From assembly GCA_963978905.1 (NCBI GenBank), contig OZ022261.1, positions 20,395,686 through 20,459,685 on the forward strand: a stretch of 64,000 nt of DNA, read 5' to 3'. The DNA is from Trichostrongylus colubriformis (lineage: Eukaryota > Nematoda > Chromadorea > Rhabditida > Trichostrongylidae). The notes beneath the pieces are model-generated. The model saw only the letters and a list, made by a program, of their open reading frames with translations, did no database searches and was not told the origin of the DNA. Within the stretch, counting starts at the first letter, position 1, and every line of letters starts with the position of its first letter. Positions 1-10,365 of the stretch are shown here, piece by piece. The position numbers were made by a program, and so were the translations under genes.

Positions 1-387
1 AACGATTGAGCAGCTTATGAAGCGAAACAGGTGTTACTGACTTTCTGTTATGAGATCTTAGTAGATTTTGCGAATAGAAAGAAGATTGCCATTCTCCCTC
101 CGAAACCGTTTTTGCGTCTCTTCTACATCGATGATAGTCCGATCCAATTTAGCAGTTGCCTATGGCTTGCGTGCTACCACTAAGGCAAACTTTGAAGACG
201 AAATCTGTCGTTGTTTTTCAGAAATCTCTCCTCCAACATAAATGGAATATGTGCATTTGTTTTTTCTAAAATATAAATAGACCATAAGCACACCTGAATG
301 TACGCGCTATGAGAAAGCAGTTTTTTTTTTTGAGTTCTAACAACGTATGGAAAGATTTCTGCTGTTGAGATGAAGTTAGGAAAATCT

Positions 388-714
388 TCTTCTTCTTCTT
401 CTTCTTCTTTCTTCTTTCTTCTTTCTTCTTTCTTCTTTCTTCTTTCTTCTTTCTTCTTTCTTCTTTCTTCTTTCTTCTTTCTTCTTTCTTCTTTCTTCTT
501 TCTTCTTTCTTCTTTCTTCTTTCTTCTTTCTTCTTTCTTCTTTCTTCTTTCTTCTTTCTTCTTTCTTCTTTCTTCTTTCTTCTTTCTTCTTTCTTCTTTC
601 TTCTTTCTTCTTTCTTCTTTCTTCTTTCTTCTTTCTTCTTTCTTCTTTCTTCTTTCTTCTTCTTCTTCTTCTTCTTCTTCTTCTTCTTCTTCTTCTTCTT
701 CTTCTTCTTCTTCA
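388..714. repeat. TTC / TTCTTTC microsatellite tail of an RTE retroelement
   Basis: About 327 bases of pure pyrimidine on the plus strand: a short run of TTC, then about 35 copies of the 7-mer TTCTTTC, then about 19 more TTC triplets. It directly abuts the 3' end of the minus-strand RTE coding region at about 715, so on the element's sense strand it is a GAA/GAAAGAA tail. RTE-clade LINEs characteristically end in short tandem repeats rather than poly(A), which is why I call it the element's tail. Confidence 0.85.
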
Positions 715-1236
715 GCGTTTGTCCCGCTCTGTTGCAGGGTCCGCTTGTCTGGACTTCTGTCTCCATTTCACTCGATTTGCTGCGTCGTCGGGATGGAGTC
801 CTCGTTTCTTCATGTCTTGATGAAGAGTGTCGGTCCATCTTTGCTTTGGTCGTCCATTTGGTCGTTTACCATCCACCTCTAGTTCGTATCCAATCCGTGC
901 TATGCTGTTTTCATCTGCTCTCAGTACGTGGCCAAACCATCTCAGTCTGCTTTCTCTCATCTTCTCGTCTATTGGGGCGACGCCATACCGATTCCTAATG
1001 TCGATGTTTGATACTCTGTCCAGCCTCGTCAGCCCTGACATCCATCTCAACATCTTTGTCTCCATTGTTCCAAGCTTTCGTTCTGTTTCTTTTGTTGCAG
1101 CCCATGTTTCGGATGCGTAGAGGGCGACAGGTCTTACCACAGTGCGGTATACCTTTGATTTGAGAATATTATCTGCTATGAATTTTATCTGCTCTCCTTT
1201 GCGTAGGAGAATATCATAGTGGAACAGCATTTTTCA
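712..1236 (-). pseudogene. RTE-type LINE, C-terminal end of the polyprotein (5'-truncated)
   Basis: A minus-strand open frame of about 172 codons matches the domain after the reverse transcriptase in RTE/BovB-type non-LTR retrotransposons. Landmarks are YRTVVRPVALYASETWA near the start, then MLRWMSG, then RLRWFGHVLR, then RPKQRWTDTLHQDM, with a WRQKSRQADPA-like end. The endonuclease and the catalytic YADD block are absent, so this is a 5'-truncated copy of the kind left by incomplete target-primed reverse transcription. The frame is uninterrupted to the start of the microsatellite, which suggests a fairly young insertion. It is not a host gene. Confidence 0.85.
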
Positions 1237-1768
1237 TCATTTTGTACTTTTTTTATCTGCTCATGAATATAATGCAATGATTTCTCACAGCGGAGTTCGA
1301 ATTATATACACGGCATTCATGGACTGACTGGGCTACGTATCACGGCCATCAAGATTGAGCAATGGTGATAATAAATTTTGAGAAACACAGCCGCACTGAC
1401 AAGCAAACAGAAGGTGACTGAAAGTGCAGAGAAACTTGCAACAACGGTGTGCAATGACCACAGTATCTGAAAATTCAGAAAAAATGACAATTTGGTATCT
1501 ACCTGAGTTGCGCGTGTGTGCAGGACAGAACATTCGCATAGCCGCGCGCGCATGACAAACTAGGATGTGGGACGAGTGATCTGATCGAGTTCGGAAGCGA
1601 TAGGGTCTTGCGTATTGTTTTGGGCACGGAACAGGTATTCACATCAGAGGAACAGTAGTACGTACGGAGCCTCAGATCGCACGCATCGCATCGCGTGGCC
1701 TCAGCCACCATGCCATTTTTGTGATATAGGCAAGTTGGGTCGGATTAGAGGCATTTGGGGTATTTATA
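1237..1768. other. Unannotated spacer
   Basis: No coding exon, structured repeat or RNA gene could be supported here. The short open frames have no recognisable motifs. Confidence 0.5.
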
Positions 1769-2279
1769 TACAGTAGCGCTCAAAAGTATCTGGCCAAATG
1801 GTTTTTCACTCGGGTTTTTCACTTGTAACTTTTCTGCGACTGGACCTATCTAAGAGAAATTTAGTATGTTATACTTGAAGACACTGCATACTAAATAAAC
1901 TATTTCTGCGCTCAGCGGTGTAAGTTACGTGGTTATATGGAATTTTGTTGTTTTTGGAGTGCCATCGCTATGCCGTCCCGCTGCGCCGCTGTCATCAAAA
2001 GTCGTGGTCTCTCTACAAAATGTCGATGTTCTCCGAAGTCTGCTCGTTTTGTTTCTGTAAAAAACCGTTTTCCTTGACCGAGCCTTTTTCTTTTTTTTCC
2101 GGTGGTTTTGTAGTAAATTCTTGTAAAAAACCGTGGAAAGAGTCAAGCGGCACTCCTTAGAAGAAAATGTTGACAATAGGTTCAGGAACCACATAATAAA
2201 ATTTTGTCAGATTTGGTCAAGTAGAAAAAAAAAGTTATAACAAAAAGTGTTTGACCGAGTACTTTTGAGCGCTACTGTA
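1769..2279. mobile_element. Non-autonomous Tc1/mariner-type MITE
   Basis: The segment is bounded by perfect 20-base inverted repeats, TACAGTAGCGCTCAAAAGTA at 1769-1788 and its exact complement at 2260-2279. The outer bases are TA, as expected for TA-target Tc1/mariner insertions. Tc1-like elements commonly begin CAGT. The 510-bp interior has no transposase motif, so it is a MITE mobilised in trans. Identical termini suggest recent activity. Confidence 0.85.
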
Positions 2280-2526
2280 CATGTACATAGTAAGCTACGG
2301 TAGCAGTGAATATTACGACGTTACAGTGGGATCTCCTTTTCAAACAATGCCACAGTCCTGATGATTTCACCACTCACTTGCTACTTCACGCTCATAAAGG
2401 CAGCATGAGAAGGGATAATTGATTTTTTTGACGACAGTAGGTGGACGGAAGAAGGCAAAGTGTATTGATAGAAAAGCTATTGAAGCAGAGCATTCTTGCC
2501 ATGGTTTCATTTCCAGCTGACTTACA

Positions 2527-2606
2527 TGAAGAAAAATCCTTCGTTCGTTCGAAGAATGTTCGATCTTGAAGAAAAATCCTTCGTTCGTTCGAAGAATGTT
2601 CGATCT
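2527..2606. repeat. 40-bp tandem duplication
   Basis: Two perfect adjacent copies of a 40-base unit (2527-2566 and 2567-2606) starting TGAAGAAAAATCCTTCGTTC. It lies immediately upstream of the hAT-type MITE and has no recognised function. Confidence 0.9.
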
Positions 2607-2652
2607 TCTCACCTGATCCGAGGTCCATAGTGGGAGACGGGCGATCATGAAG

Positions 2653-2792
2653 GAGCTCGTGGGGTGTGTACCCTTATGTCAGGGCACTGCTTTGGGACTC
2701 AGCACCACGGCGCCTTCAACTCGTCCGCATCGCTTCGCTTGCGGCACGCTGCGGTGCGGGATCCTAACATATGGGCACACACCCGAGCTCGT
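2653..2792. mobile_element. hAT-like MITE with 8-bp target duplication
   Basis: A 124-bp element at 2661-2784 starts GGGGTGTGTACCCTTATGTC and ends with the inverted form CATATGGGCACACACCC. It is flanked by a perfect 8-bp direct repeat, GAGCTCGT, at 2653-2660 and 2785-2792. An 8-bp duplication is the signature of the hAT superfamily. The same GGGTGT(G/A)CACCC-type ends recur at 9134, 30818, 50187 and 62740, so it belongs to a multi-copy family here. Confidence 0.8.
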
Positions 2793-2799
2793 CCGCGAT

Positions 2800-4150
2800 G
2801 CGCCACTTGAGAAACGACGCGACCTTTCCCCTTTTTCGAACCGCTTCACCTAAGGAATGTAGAATAACGTCAAAAGTTCTACTCAGCTGTTTGATGACAA
2901 TCATGTAATACAAGGACAATAAGGAAAATAAAGATTTGTTCACTAAAAACTCTAAATGAGTTAGAAGTCCACAGAAACGTTTTTCCTACATTCTTTCAAC
3001 ATTTCTTCTTTTACCATTTATATCCGGATTCATTCTTGGAGTCCAGCAAGAAATGGTAAAAGCACTTTAAGACTACCAAAAAAGGAGTTACTGAGGATTT
3101 TTGGTAGTCTCTAGTCGCTTTGCCGCGTGTGGGATGATCTTATAATGGCGAGACTAGACGATATGGAGCTGTTTATACCGCATAAAGATGCAAGCAGGCC
3201 GCTGCAGCCAATCGGGTTGTCTGCATTTTTGTTGGCTACAGGTGGGTCCCTGCCTCTATCACAGCGATGATGACGTCACCACACCATGCAACGGCCACTA
3301 GTGTTTTGACAGATTCTTCATGACTTCATTTCTGATTGTCAACTAGCATCCTCGGCAAGGGGAAGGCGATCGATTCCCAGTGGTCGAACAATTTTCGAGC
3401 AGTATTGTTCTTGACATTCTCAGCACAAGTGTTTGCATTGAACATGGTTTTTAAGTAGATCATTATAACAACTAGCAAGAAAAAATAGCAGAAGTAGAGC
3501 CTTTAAAAAACAGAAACAAGAAATTCATGCCTAGCAAAGCTTCAGTCGTTTCACCTTGCACATTCTTTATCATATGAACACGGGCTCAAACTACTGCGTT
3601 TTTCTTGACTGATAGCAAAATTACTATTTTTTGTGATAGCTCGTTAAGGGGAACGTAATCTGTGACCCATCACTTTTACAAGTCGATAAAATGGATTGAG
3701 TGGGTCAAACCCAGGAACAAAAACAGGAACGGCTGCAGCGTTCTTGGTAACTTTTTATAGCTTTGATTTGCTTCGAGACTTCACTTTTACCTTTTTTATC
3801 TCCCGACAGTTATCGAATCACACACTACATGCGATCACTTCTACGAAGAGGTATTTGAAGAAAAAGGACGTATTCATTACTTTCAAACTGCAGAACTGTG
3901 CTTAGACGAAATCGAAGCAATGCAACCACTTTGAGTTAAGTGGAGTATGTCTTATGCAGCCCGTACTCAATTTGTTTCCGTTCGCAGCACCTCATCATTC
4001 CGTGAGCCCTATTGAACCTCCCATTCCCAAACAGTGGTGCGTGGCAATCTGCAGAGTTTTCCAGTAGTATTCGACTCCCTCTTCTTTCTTTCCCCAAAAA
4101 TGGATTTCCGTGCACCCCGCCTTCTTCCTTGTTTACCAGTTGTTTTTTCG
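2800..4150. other. Intergenic stretch without supported gene
   Basis: I see no cadherin-like, transposase or reverse-transcriptase coding here. The longest open frames are under 70 codons with no motif. A short inverted match (AAATGGTAAAAG / CTTTTACCATTT) near 3010-3065 and a near-palindromic ACTACCAAAAAA...TTTTTGGTAGT near 3074-3110 suggest a small hairpin-forming repeat. Confidence 0.4.
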
Positions 4151-4155
4151 CTAAC

Positions 4156-4875
4156 TAGGAAAGGGTTTCAACTGACCGTGGAACTTTATAGCTTCGAACG
4201 CTGATTATAACTGTGAAGATCAAAATTGCTGAACGGCATTCTGAAGGAGTTACGAGGGGTCAAAGTTTCACGTTCAACTTCGGAAAATTGGGAGTGGCTA
4301 GGGGGTATGGTACTTTTTGAATTTTCCTTAACAAAAAATCCTGAACACCTGAACCTGAACAAGGTGACCTTTGTTCTCCTTTGTTCATTGTGCTACCACC
4401 CAATAGCCCGCGAATTTTCCCGAAATTTGGTCAAGTTCTAGAATTGGCTAAAAACTTGCTACTCGGGGTAATTTGACTTCCTGAACACGAAAATCACACT
4501 GGTTTTGCACGAGAAGGACTGGCTCGCTAGTTATGGGCTTCCGAACGTATTATTCTTTATTCAAGTGAACTGTAGACAATGAAACACGAAATGCAAAAAA
4601 ATCTTCACCGGCGGGGAGCAAACCCTGACCCATTTCCTGCAGAGCCGGAACACCACCAGGGAGCCACGGTGGCCGTTGCTAGCTTCGCAACGGCCGTGCT
4701 GATGTCAAAGTGCCTCGCCAATGAGGTTTCACAGGCAAACTTCGACCCCTCGCAACTCGCTTCAGAATGCCGTTCAGCAATTTCGCTTGTTACAGTTATA
4801 ATCAACGTTCGGAGCTCTATTGATCCATCTAGATCTCATTTCAAAGGTCCACGGTCAGTTGAAACCCTTCCCTAG
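4156..4875. mobile_element. Fold-back MITE with ~110-bp terminal inverted repeats
   Basis: The left arm (4156-4262, beginning CTAGGAAAGGGTTTCAACTG) is repeated as its reverse complement at about 4765-4875 (ending CAGTTGAAACCCTTCCCTAG). Both arms contain the inverted block around GCTGAACGGCATTCTGAAG. The interior, around 4260-4560, includes a segment (TTCGGAAAATTGGGAGTGG...) shared with the large palindrome at 38.4-39.4 kb and the element at 57.4 kb. No transposase is encoded. A diverged solo arm of the same family lies at about 5865-5958. Confidence 0.75.
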
Positions 4876-4984
4876 TATGATGTGAAACTTATAAAATGGG
4901 TCTAGGACTTGATAACAGCCAAAGACCGAAGGTTCTCTCTTTGGAACGCTTCAGAAACTGTATGAATTTTGCTCGCATGTACGT

Positions 4985-5400
4985 TGCTGAGTTATGGGCA
5001 AGACTTTGGTCTCGGACGGGACTCGAACACGCACTCCATGCTTTCAATACCCCTTTCACCTCAACACAGTTTCCTAATGATATATTTACCATTGTTCATC
5101 GGCACTCACACCTATAACGTTGAGCCGATTGGCCATTATCGGCATCGAACTGTGAAGCTGAATGGTTCAGTAGATATGGATATTTTAAATATTTTTAATA
5201 ACAGCTGATTTTCGCAGTAGCCCACGGTGCGAATGTTGTTATGGGTTGCTGAGTTATTGACAAAAGCTGCGGTCTCGGACGGGACTCGAACCCACACTCC
5301 ATGCTTTCCGGGCATCCGTGCTAATCCATTACACTACTGAGACCCCTTTCACCTCAACTCAGCTGCTAAATAGCTTAAGCTTCTGCCTATAACTCAGCAA
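4985..5400 (-). repeat. Two tRNA-derived SINE copies in tandem (minus orientation)
   Basis: Read on the minus strand, 5302-5375 folds as a tRNA-like unit: a GGTCTC...GAGACC acceptor, an A-box-like TAGTGTAATGGATTAGC and a B-box GGGTTCGAGTCCC. A conserved tail follows (CTTTTGCCCATAACTCAGCA type). A second copy at about 4985-5170 lacks part of the tRNA-like half. The block upstream of the tRNA part, containing GTGAGTGCTGATAAGC, is shared with copies at 6.8-7.2, 33.2-33.6 and 63.4-63.7 kb. The anticodon-loop equivalent is CCGGAAA, without U33, so this is a pol III-driven SINE and not a tRNA gene. Confidence 0.75.
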
Positions 5401-5864
5401 CCTGATGACACCTTCACATTACGTGCTGCGGCAAAAATCGACAGCGATCAAAAGATTCTAGAAAAAGCCAAACTGTGGGGTTAAACGATATCATTGAGTG
5501 AATGATAGGTCTATCGAAGTTAGCGATTCCATCACCTACCAGGGAAGGGTATGAGCTTCCCATGGATCTTTGAAGTGAGACCAAGACGGATCGATATGTT
5601 CTAGAATGCCAGCTACAAAAATGAGAACCAATGTTGCAAAATGCTGGTTCCAAGCGACTTAGAGGAGATCTAAATTGCTTGCGATGACTCATAGACCCGG
5701 GACATTTGAAGCATCAAGGAGAGTAACCGTCTGGACCACAGTAGTGGTCTTGATCCAGTGGTGGAGCTCTTGCGCTACAGTTAGTTTGAGCTGGGTCGTC
5801 CCCTCGGATTTTTTTATGATAAGTAATCGGCCAATGAGTCATCGCAAGCGAATTTTGATTTCTT

Positions 5865-5958
5865 CTAATTAGCTTCGGAATGGCATTTTGAAATTTTGGC
5901 TCTCATAGCTGACTCATCGATCCTTATTTGGAAGGTCCAGTGGAAGTTGCAACCCTTC
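5865..5958. repeat. Solo arm of the 4156-4875 fold-back family
   Basis: Contains the diverged arm ending GCAACCCTTCCCTAG together with GGAATGGCATTTTGAA and GGAAGGTCCAGTGGAAG, matching the order of the right arm at 4770-4875. There is no partner arm nearby, so it is a fragment. Confidence 0.55.
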
Positions 5959-6288
5959 CCTAGCTGGACCGAAGTTGAGGGTAGCGAAGTCTCACATCTT
6001 TCGGCGTTCTTCTGCCAGTGAGCAGGGAAAAAATCTGAGATGACAGAACAATGCGTAGTGTTTGCTGTCGATCTCGCTAGATATGGTTCGAATAGTTCCA
6101 AAACATAACAGCAATATTGTTATGTTTTCCATAACGACACGAGTGCTCGACAAATGATTTCACATATCACCGATGAATGTAAAGTTTGTGAGAGCGAAGA
6201 CAAACGTTAGCCAAAATAGAAACCGGATTTGACTGCTGACAACGTTTTCTACCACAAATGCAGTAAGTTTTAATTGTAATTGTTTATT

Positions 6289-6308
6289 GCATGGGCCTGA
6301 GCCCATGC
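6289..6308 (-). terminator. 3'-terminal hairpin of the CR1 element
   Basis: GCATGGGCCTGAGCCCATGC can form a 9-bp stem. On the element's strand it lies just before AATAAACAATTACAATTAAA. CR1/L2-type LINEs often carry a 3' hairpin recognised by their own reverse transcriptase, so this is the likely reverse-transcription start signal. I infer that role; I see only the palindrome and its position after the CR1 stop codon. Confidence 0.6.
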
Positions 6309-6429
6309 GGAAAATTTAGATAACAACACAGAACAACAACAATCAGAATGAGTGGCTTGAACAGTATGGAACAAAGTGAATGAAGTAAACAAATGCACTG
6401 AGAAAGAAGACGAATGTGTGCCCTATGAT

Positions 6430-6785
6430 GTTAAATGCTTGTCCAGAGCCTCTTCGAACGAATTTAATTTACTTGTGGCAACTTCTAACCAGAGCAAGTC
6501 CTGTTCACAAAGAAATGTGACTGATATGGTGTTTCGCACGGCGAGCAGAGATTTTTCTGAACCCGCTCCTGGTTCTTGACTCTCTAAATATTAGAAAGCT
6601 GTTATGCTTCACTTTAGTGTGACCGTAGACTAATTTGAAAATGTTATTAAGTCGAATTCTTTCTTCTAAGGGATAGTGTCTCAAGGCCGAGGTTGGCATT
6701 GCATACCCTGCCACCAGGTATCTGATCATAATTGAGCCCGACTGCCCTCACCAATACTTTCCTTGTAAAACTATTTAAAACCCTT
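6430..6785 (-). pseudogene. CR1 polyprotein, extreme C-terminus
   Basis: Minus-strand frames encode ERVLNSFTRKVLVRA, then LGLETLSLRR, then RLNNIFKLVYGHTKV, then FRESRTRSG, and finally SKLNSFEEALDKHLTS followed by a stop. These match the conserved C-terminal block of CR1 polyproteins (FTRR, LGLESLELRR, LYK, NSFK..LDKHL). At least two frameshifts separate the pieces. The block upstream resumes beyond the SINE dimer at 7180. Confidence 0.75.
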
Positions 6786-7169
6786 TCTATAGCAATGATT
6801 TTGATACTTTTAATTTTTGATAACTGCTGTTTATCGCCGCAGCTCGCGATGCGAAAGTTACTACAAGGATGCTGAGTTATGGGCAAAAGCTTCGGTGGCG
6901 GACGGGACTCGAACCCGCACTTCATCCTTTCCGGGGATATGTGCTAATCCATTACACTACCGACACCACCTTCACCCTAACTCAGCTTTCTGAATGGTAT
7001 ATTTACCATAGCTTATCAGCACTCACACGTATAACGTGTTGAGCCGGTTCCAGGTAGTGTAATGGATTAGCACATATCCCCGGAAAGGATGAAGTGCGGG
7101 TTCGAGTCCCGTCCGCCACCGAAGCTTTTGCCCATAACTCAGCATCCTTGTAGTAACCTTTCTATAGCA
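6782..7169. mobile_element. Inverted tRNA-SINE dimer inserted in CR1 with 13-bp target duplication
   Basis: The first SINE copy lies on the minus strand (6810-7035) and the second on the plus strand (7047-7156). Their tRNA-like units are almost identical over more than 70 bases and share the B-box GCGGGTTCGAGTCCCGTCC. The unit is flanked by CCTTTCTATAGCA at 6782-6794 and 7157-7169, so the dimer appears to have entered as one event. It interrupts the CR1 C-terminal region between HET (7180 side) and ERVLNSFTR (6785 side). Confidence 0.8.
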
Positions 7170-7179
7170 TTAGTCGTCT

Positions 7180-8172
7180 TCAATTTGTGAGCGTTAAATG
7201 GACTGTTTCATGTTCTAACAATGACCTAATGTATACTTTGTACGCTCTGAGAAGTGCCAAAGAATCCCTCATTGGGAGAGCTCTGAGCATGTTGAGCAAT
7301 GACGCCATGGCTTTATCAACAATTTCAAGAAAGTGGTCATCAAAGCTGAAGTCACCCCGAATGTAAAAACCCAGGTCTCTAATTTCTTGCACTTCTTCCA
7401 GTTGCACACCACCCATCAAGTACGAAGAGCTAGTAGCAACCTCCCCTAAGTGTAAAATCTAGATTTTCTCAATAGATATGGGTAGTTTCCATTGGACGGC
7501 CCAGTTTTTGACATCATTAATAGCTTCCTGCAATAATTCTTTGTCCAACTCGGATAGTATTGGGTGGTGCGGCCTGAAATCATCAGCAAAACCAACATAT
7601 TTAATTCCCTTGTCGATGACTAGTGACGGCAGTTCGAAAGTGAATATGTAAAATAGGATTGGAGATGCCACTCCGCCCTGCGGTACACCACTGACCACCA
7701 GTTCGGGCTCGGAGAGCTTCGAATTGACAGGTACCACATAAACTCTATCGGTAATAAAGGCTTTGATCCAAGCTGCCATCTGCTTGGATGAATACCAACC
7801 ATGGTGAGTTTCAAAATAAACTTTGGATGAGAAACTCTGTCAACGAGTCCCCATACCCTGATCAAGGTATGAAGTCCAGTCACTAAGTGACTGCAGCATA
7901 GCGGTAACGGTGAATCTAGCCTTTTGAAAACCGTGTTGACAAGCCGAAATGATGTCGAATTCTTCTATGTGTGCTACGATTCTCTTCTTCAGCACATTCT
8001 CGAATGACCTGGCAAAAATTGAAGTTATGCTTGCGAGTCTATAATTGAGTGGACAGGAAAGCGGCAGCTTTTCGGAACAGAGGTGACGGACGAAACAAGC
8101 CTTTTGGGCACTTCTGCGTTCATAAAACTTAAGGTAAAAAAACACAAGTGGACCAGAAATCATGTGTGCCAC
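7180..8172 (-). pseudogene. CR1 reverse transcriptase domain
   Basis: The minus-strand pieces, in order, are: 8172-7840 with SCPLNYRLASITSIFARSFE (the block-2 motif) and SACQHGFQKARFT; 7779-7459 with VVSGVPQGGVASPILFYIF and then KYVGFADDFRPHHP, where FADD is the catalytic YADD-type motif; and 7419-7180 with EIRDLGFYIRGDFSF and a chain of thumb residues. A frameshift separates the first two pieces. The family is CR1/Jockey-like, and I choose CR1 because of the C-terminus and 3' end. It would reverse-transcribe its own RNA at a nicked target if intact; here it is inactive. Confidence 0.85.
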
Positions 8173-8936
8173 CTTTTTGATGAAGTAGAGCGGAATGTGG
8201 TCAGGTGTATCCGAGCGAGATGTGGGTCATCGAATTAATACCTTATAAACTTCATCACTGTGGAGCCAAAGGGAGTCGTTCATAACAGGAAACGTTGGAC
8301 TGATATTGAAGTCACTGTAATCTTCATTTCTCACGTGGCTTTTCCAAAAACATGTGCAAAAAGCTCGGCCTTATCCTGAACGCAACATACTACATTGCCA
8401 CTCCCACCGACCACACCACCAAGACCCTTGTTTGACTTCAGCTTCGAATGGAAATCTAACATGCTCTTATTTCCAGAATATATTACCTTCTCTCAATTTG
8501 TCTATAAACCTATCTAATTTTTTATCAAAAGTCGCTCGCAGCTTCCTACATTCCTCCCAATCTCGAGGGTTGTTCGCCTTTAAAGCTTTTTCCCATGCAC
8601 TACTCTTGCGACCAAGATTACTTAAATATGGAGGTAGCCAAATATCCGCCGTTTTTCGTTTTTGAGAGGAACAAATAAATCGAAGGAATGGAGGAGGATT
8701 CCCAAAAACATCTCATACTTGTCATCAACAGTGTCAGCACTGTTCAGGGATCCGTACCAGTCAACACCATTCAGATAGGCAGTAATCGCATCAAAATTGG
8801 CTTTTTTTGAAGTCTCATCAATACTACCCCCTTACATCATCAGCTTTTAGCTTCAGTGAACAGGAAATGAAAGCGTGATCACTATTTCCAATAGAAGACG
8901 AATACCCGTATCTCTTACGAACTCTTTATTGTTGGT

Positions 8937-9133
8937 TTATAGGAGATCTAGGATATTAGACCCACGAGTCCCTCTCATAACTATTTGATGGAGATTGAAA
9001 CTATGTAAAAAGTTGATGAAACAACGTGCCCAGGCACCATCGGCTACCGGATCCCCTTCATTAAACCAATAAATCTTCGGAAGATTGAAGTCATTTGGTA
9101 CAATTACCGAACAGTTATTGGTCACCAAATCCC
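8937..9133 (-). pseudogene. CR1 endonuclease, C-terminal part
   Basis: The minus strand reads DLVTNNCSVIVPNDFNLPKI, then a segment with FINFLHSFNLHQIV, and ends RGTRGSNILDLL. These match the conserved AP-endonuclease blocks GDFNLP and TRG.N.LDL. The usual GDFN is changed to NDFN, which alters a metal/active-site neighbour and suggests loss of function. It is separated from its N-terminal part by the hAT-like insertion at 9134-9969. Confidence 0.8.
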
Positions 9134-9534
9134 GGGTGTGTACACATTGGTACGAATGACCTTCTTCGCACCCCATGTGCGAACGCTTAATTACTTCATC
9201 GCACCTCTTGTGCGAGAAAGTAATTAACTAGCAGAGGTCAGTTATAGACCGCTCAACTTCATTAACTCAGTGTAATGTCCATAAAGGAAAAAATCAAGGC
9301 AGTTTTATTATAGTACAAACTAAAACACAGTACATTTTTGAAATGTACAATGGGTTGCCAAGAATGAAACGTATCTCAGACACTCTGGATGATCTTGTTG
9401 CTAACGGCTATTTCAGACTTGCTAATTATACTAATAATTTCCTTATATCGAAAGTGTGAAGATACAACTATTCTCCTGTATGAGTCCCTTACGGGTATTC
9501 TATAACATTGCATCGAGATAAATAATAATATATA

Positions 9535-9570
<36 letters not shown>

Positions 9571-9977
9571 TAATAATATTATATGGCAAGTTCGTTAACA
9601 TTTGCTCTAATAAGTCAACCAAGTAGGTTTTATCCCGTTTATTTATTTTACTCAGCTATTTTTTATTCATTATTTTTTTATTTGCAGTACTCTAACTTTT
9701 GAACATGTTACAATCATTCGCATTCACCAGTATCTAACTGGATACCATAGCACCATTAAACCAAACTCTTTTGTCGGAAAAATCCTTTAATCAGAATTTC
9801 ACCCATGCTGCTTTTCCTCTGTGGATATTACACGCAGTTGATGAAGTTGACTGGTCCATAGTTGACCTTTGATAGTTAATTACGTTCTCGCATATGGGGT
9901 GCGAGGAAGTAATTAAGCGTGCGCACATGGGGTGCGAAGAGGTCATTCGTACCAATGTGTACACACCCCTAAATCCC
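9126..9977. mobile_element. hAT-like element (~836 bp) nested inside CR1
   Basis: The left arm from 9134 (GGGTGTGTACACATTGGTAC) matches the reverse complement of the right arm ending at 9969 over about 130 bases, including the inner CGCTTAATTACTTC block. The flanks CAAATCCC (9126-9133) and TAAATCCC (9970-9977) agree at 7 of 8 positions, as expected for an aged 8-bp hAT duplication. The interior is AT-rich, with an (AAT)n run at about 9525-9580, and encodes no transposase. It splits the CR1 endonuclease, so it postdates that LINE. Confidence 0.8.
9525..9580. repeat. (AAT)n microsatellite
   Basis: Imperfect run of AAT triplets inside the AT-rich core of the hAT-like element. Confidence 0.85.
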
Positions 9978-10365
9978 CGACTGCCTTTAATAATTGTTCC
10001 AAAGCAGAAGTCGAACACGAAGTCGAACAGCTCTGTAGACCAATACCACCCTGAACTTGGTTTGAGCCATTTCGAGGACCACACATGCCAGTTCACAAAA
10101 CGGAGCAACAGATTCCCTAAATATCAGTCGAGATCTATACATACTTTCCGCTATAACGGCAACACCGCTACTGCGCCTGTTATAACGGTCACACCTAAAG
10201 ATCTCATACTCGTTGCATCACTCCCCAAATAAGGATACCGTACTAATATCTTCAGACAGCCGTGTTTCCGTGAGAGCGACTACACTGCACCTGACATCCC
10301 GCATTAGATAGGGGAGGTCACCGACATTTTTAGAAAGAGAACGAATATTTGCTAGAAGACAGCCT
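9978..10365 (-). pseudogene. CR1 endonuclease, N-terminal part
   Basis: On the minus strand from about 10360: LANIRSLSKNVGDLPYLM, then VVALTETRLSEDIST, then YEIFRCDRYNRRSSGVAV, and finally ELACVVLEMAQTKFRVVLVY. These are the CR1 endonuclease hallmarks NxRSL, LTETWL, FRxDR..R.GGGV and (V)YRPP in the expected order. LTETRL replaces LTETWL. One stop and frame changes are present. It continues at 9133 across the hAT-like insertion. Confidence 0.8.

Noticed and set aside
266..882. Long open frames encoding poly-Lys/Glu or Ser/Phe/Leu repeats
   Set aside because: They are translations of the TTC/TTCTTTC microsatellite on both strands, not genes.
5302..5375. tRNA gene (A and B boxes, acceptor stem)
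   Set aside because: The same unit recurs in several copies with shared flanking head and tail, target duplications and an anticodon loop lacking U33. It is a tRNA-derived SINE.
7047..7125. Second tRNA gene on the plus strand
   Set aside because: Near-identical to the inverted copy at 6897-6967 and part of the SINE dimer.
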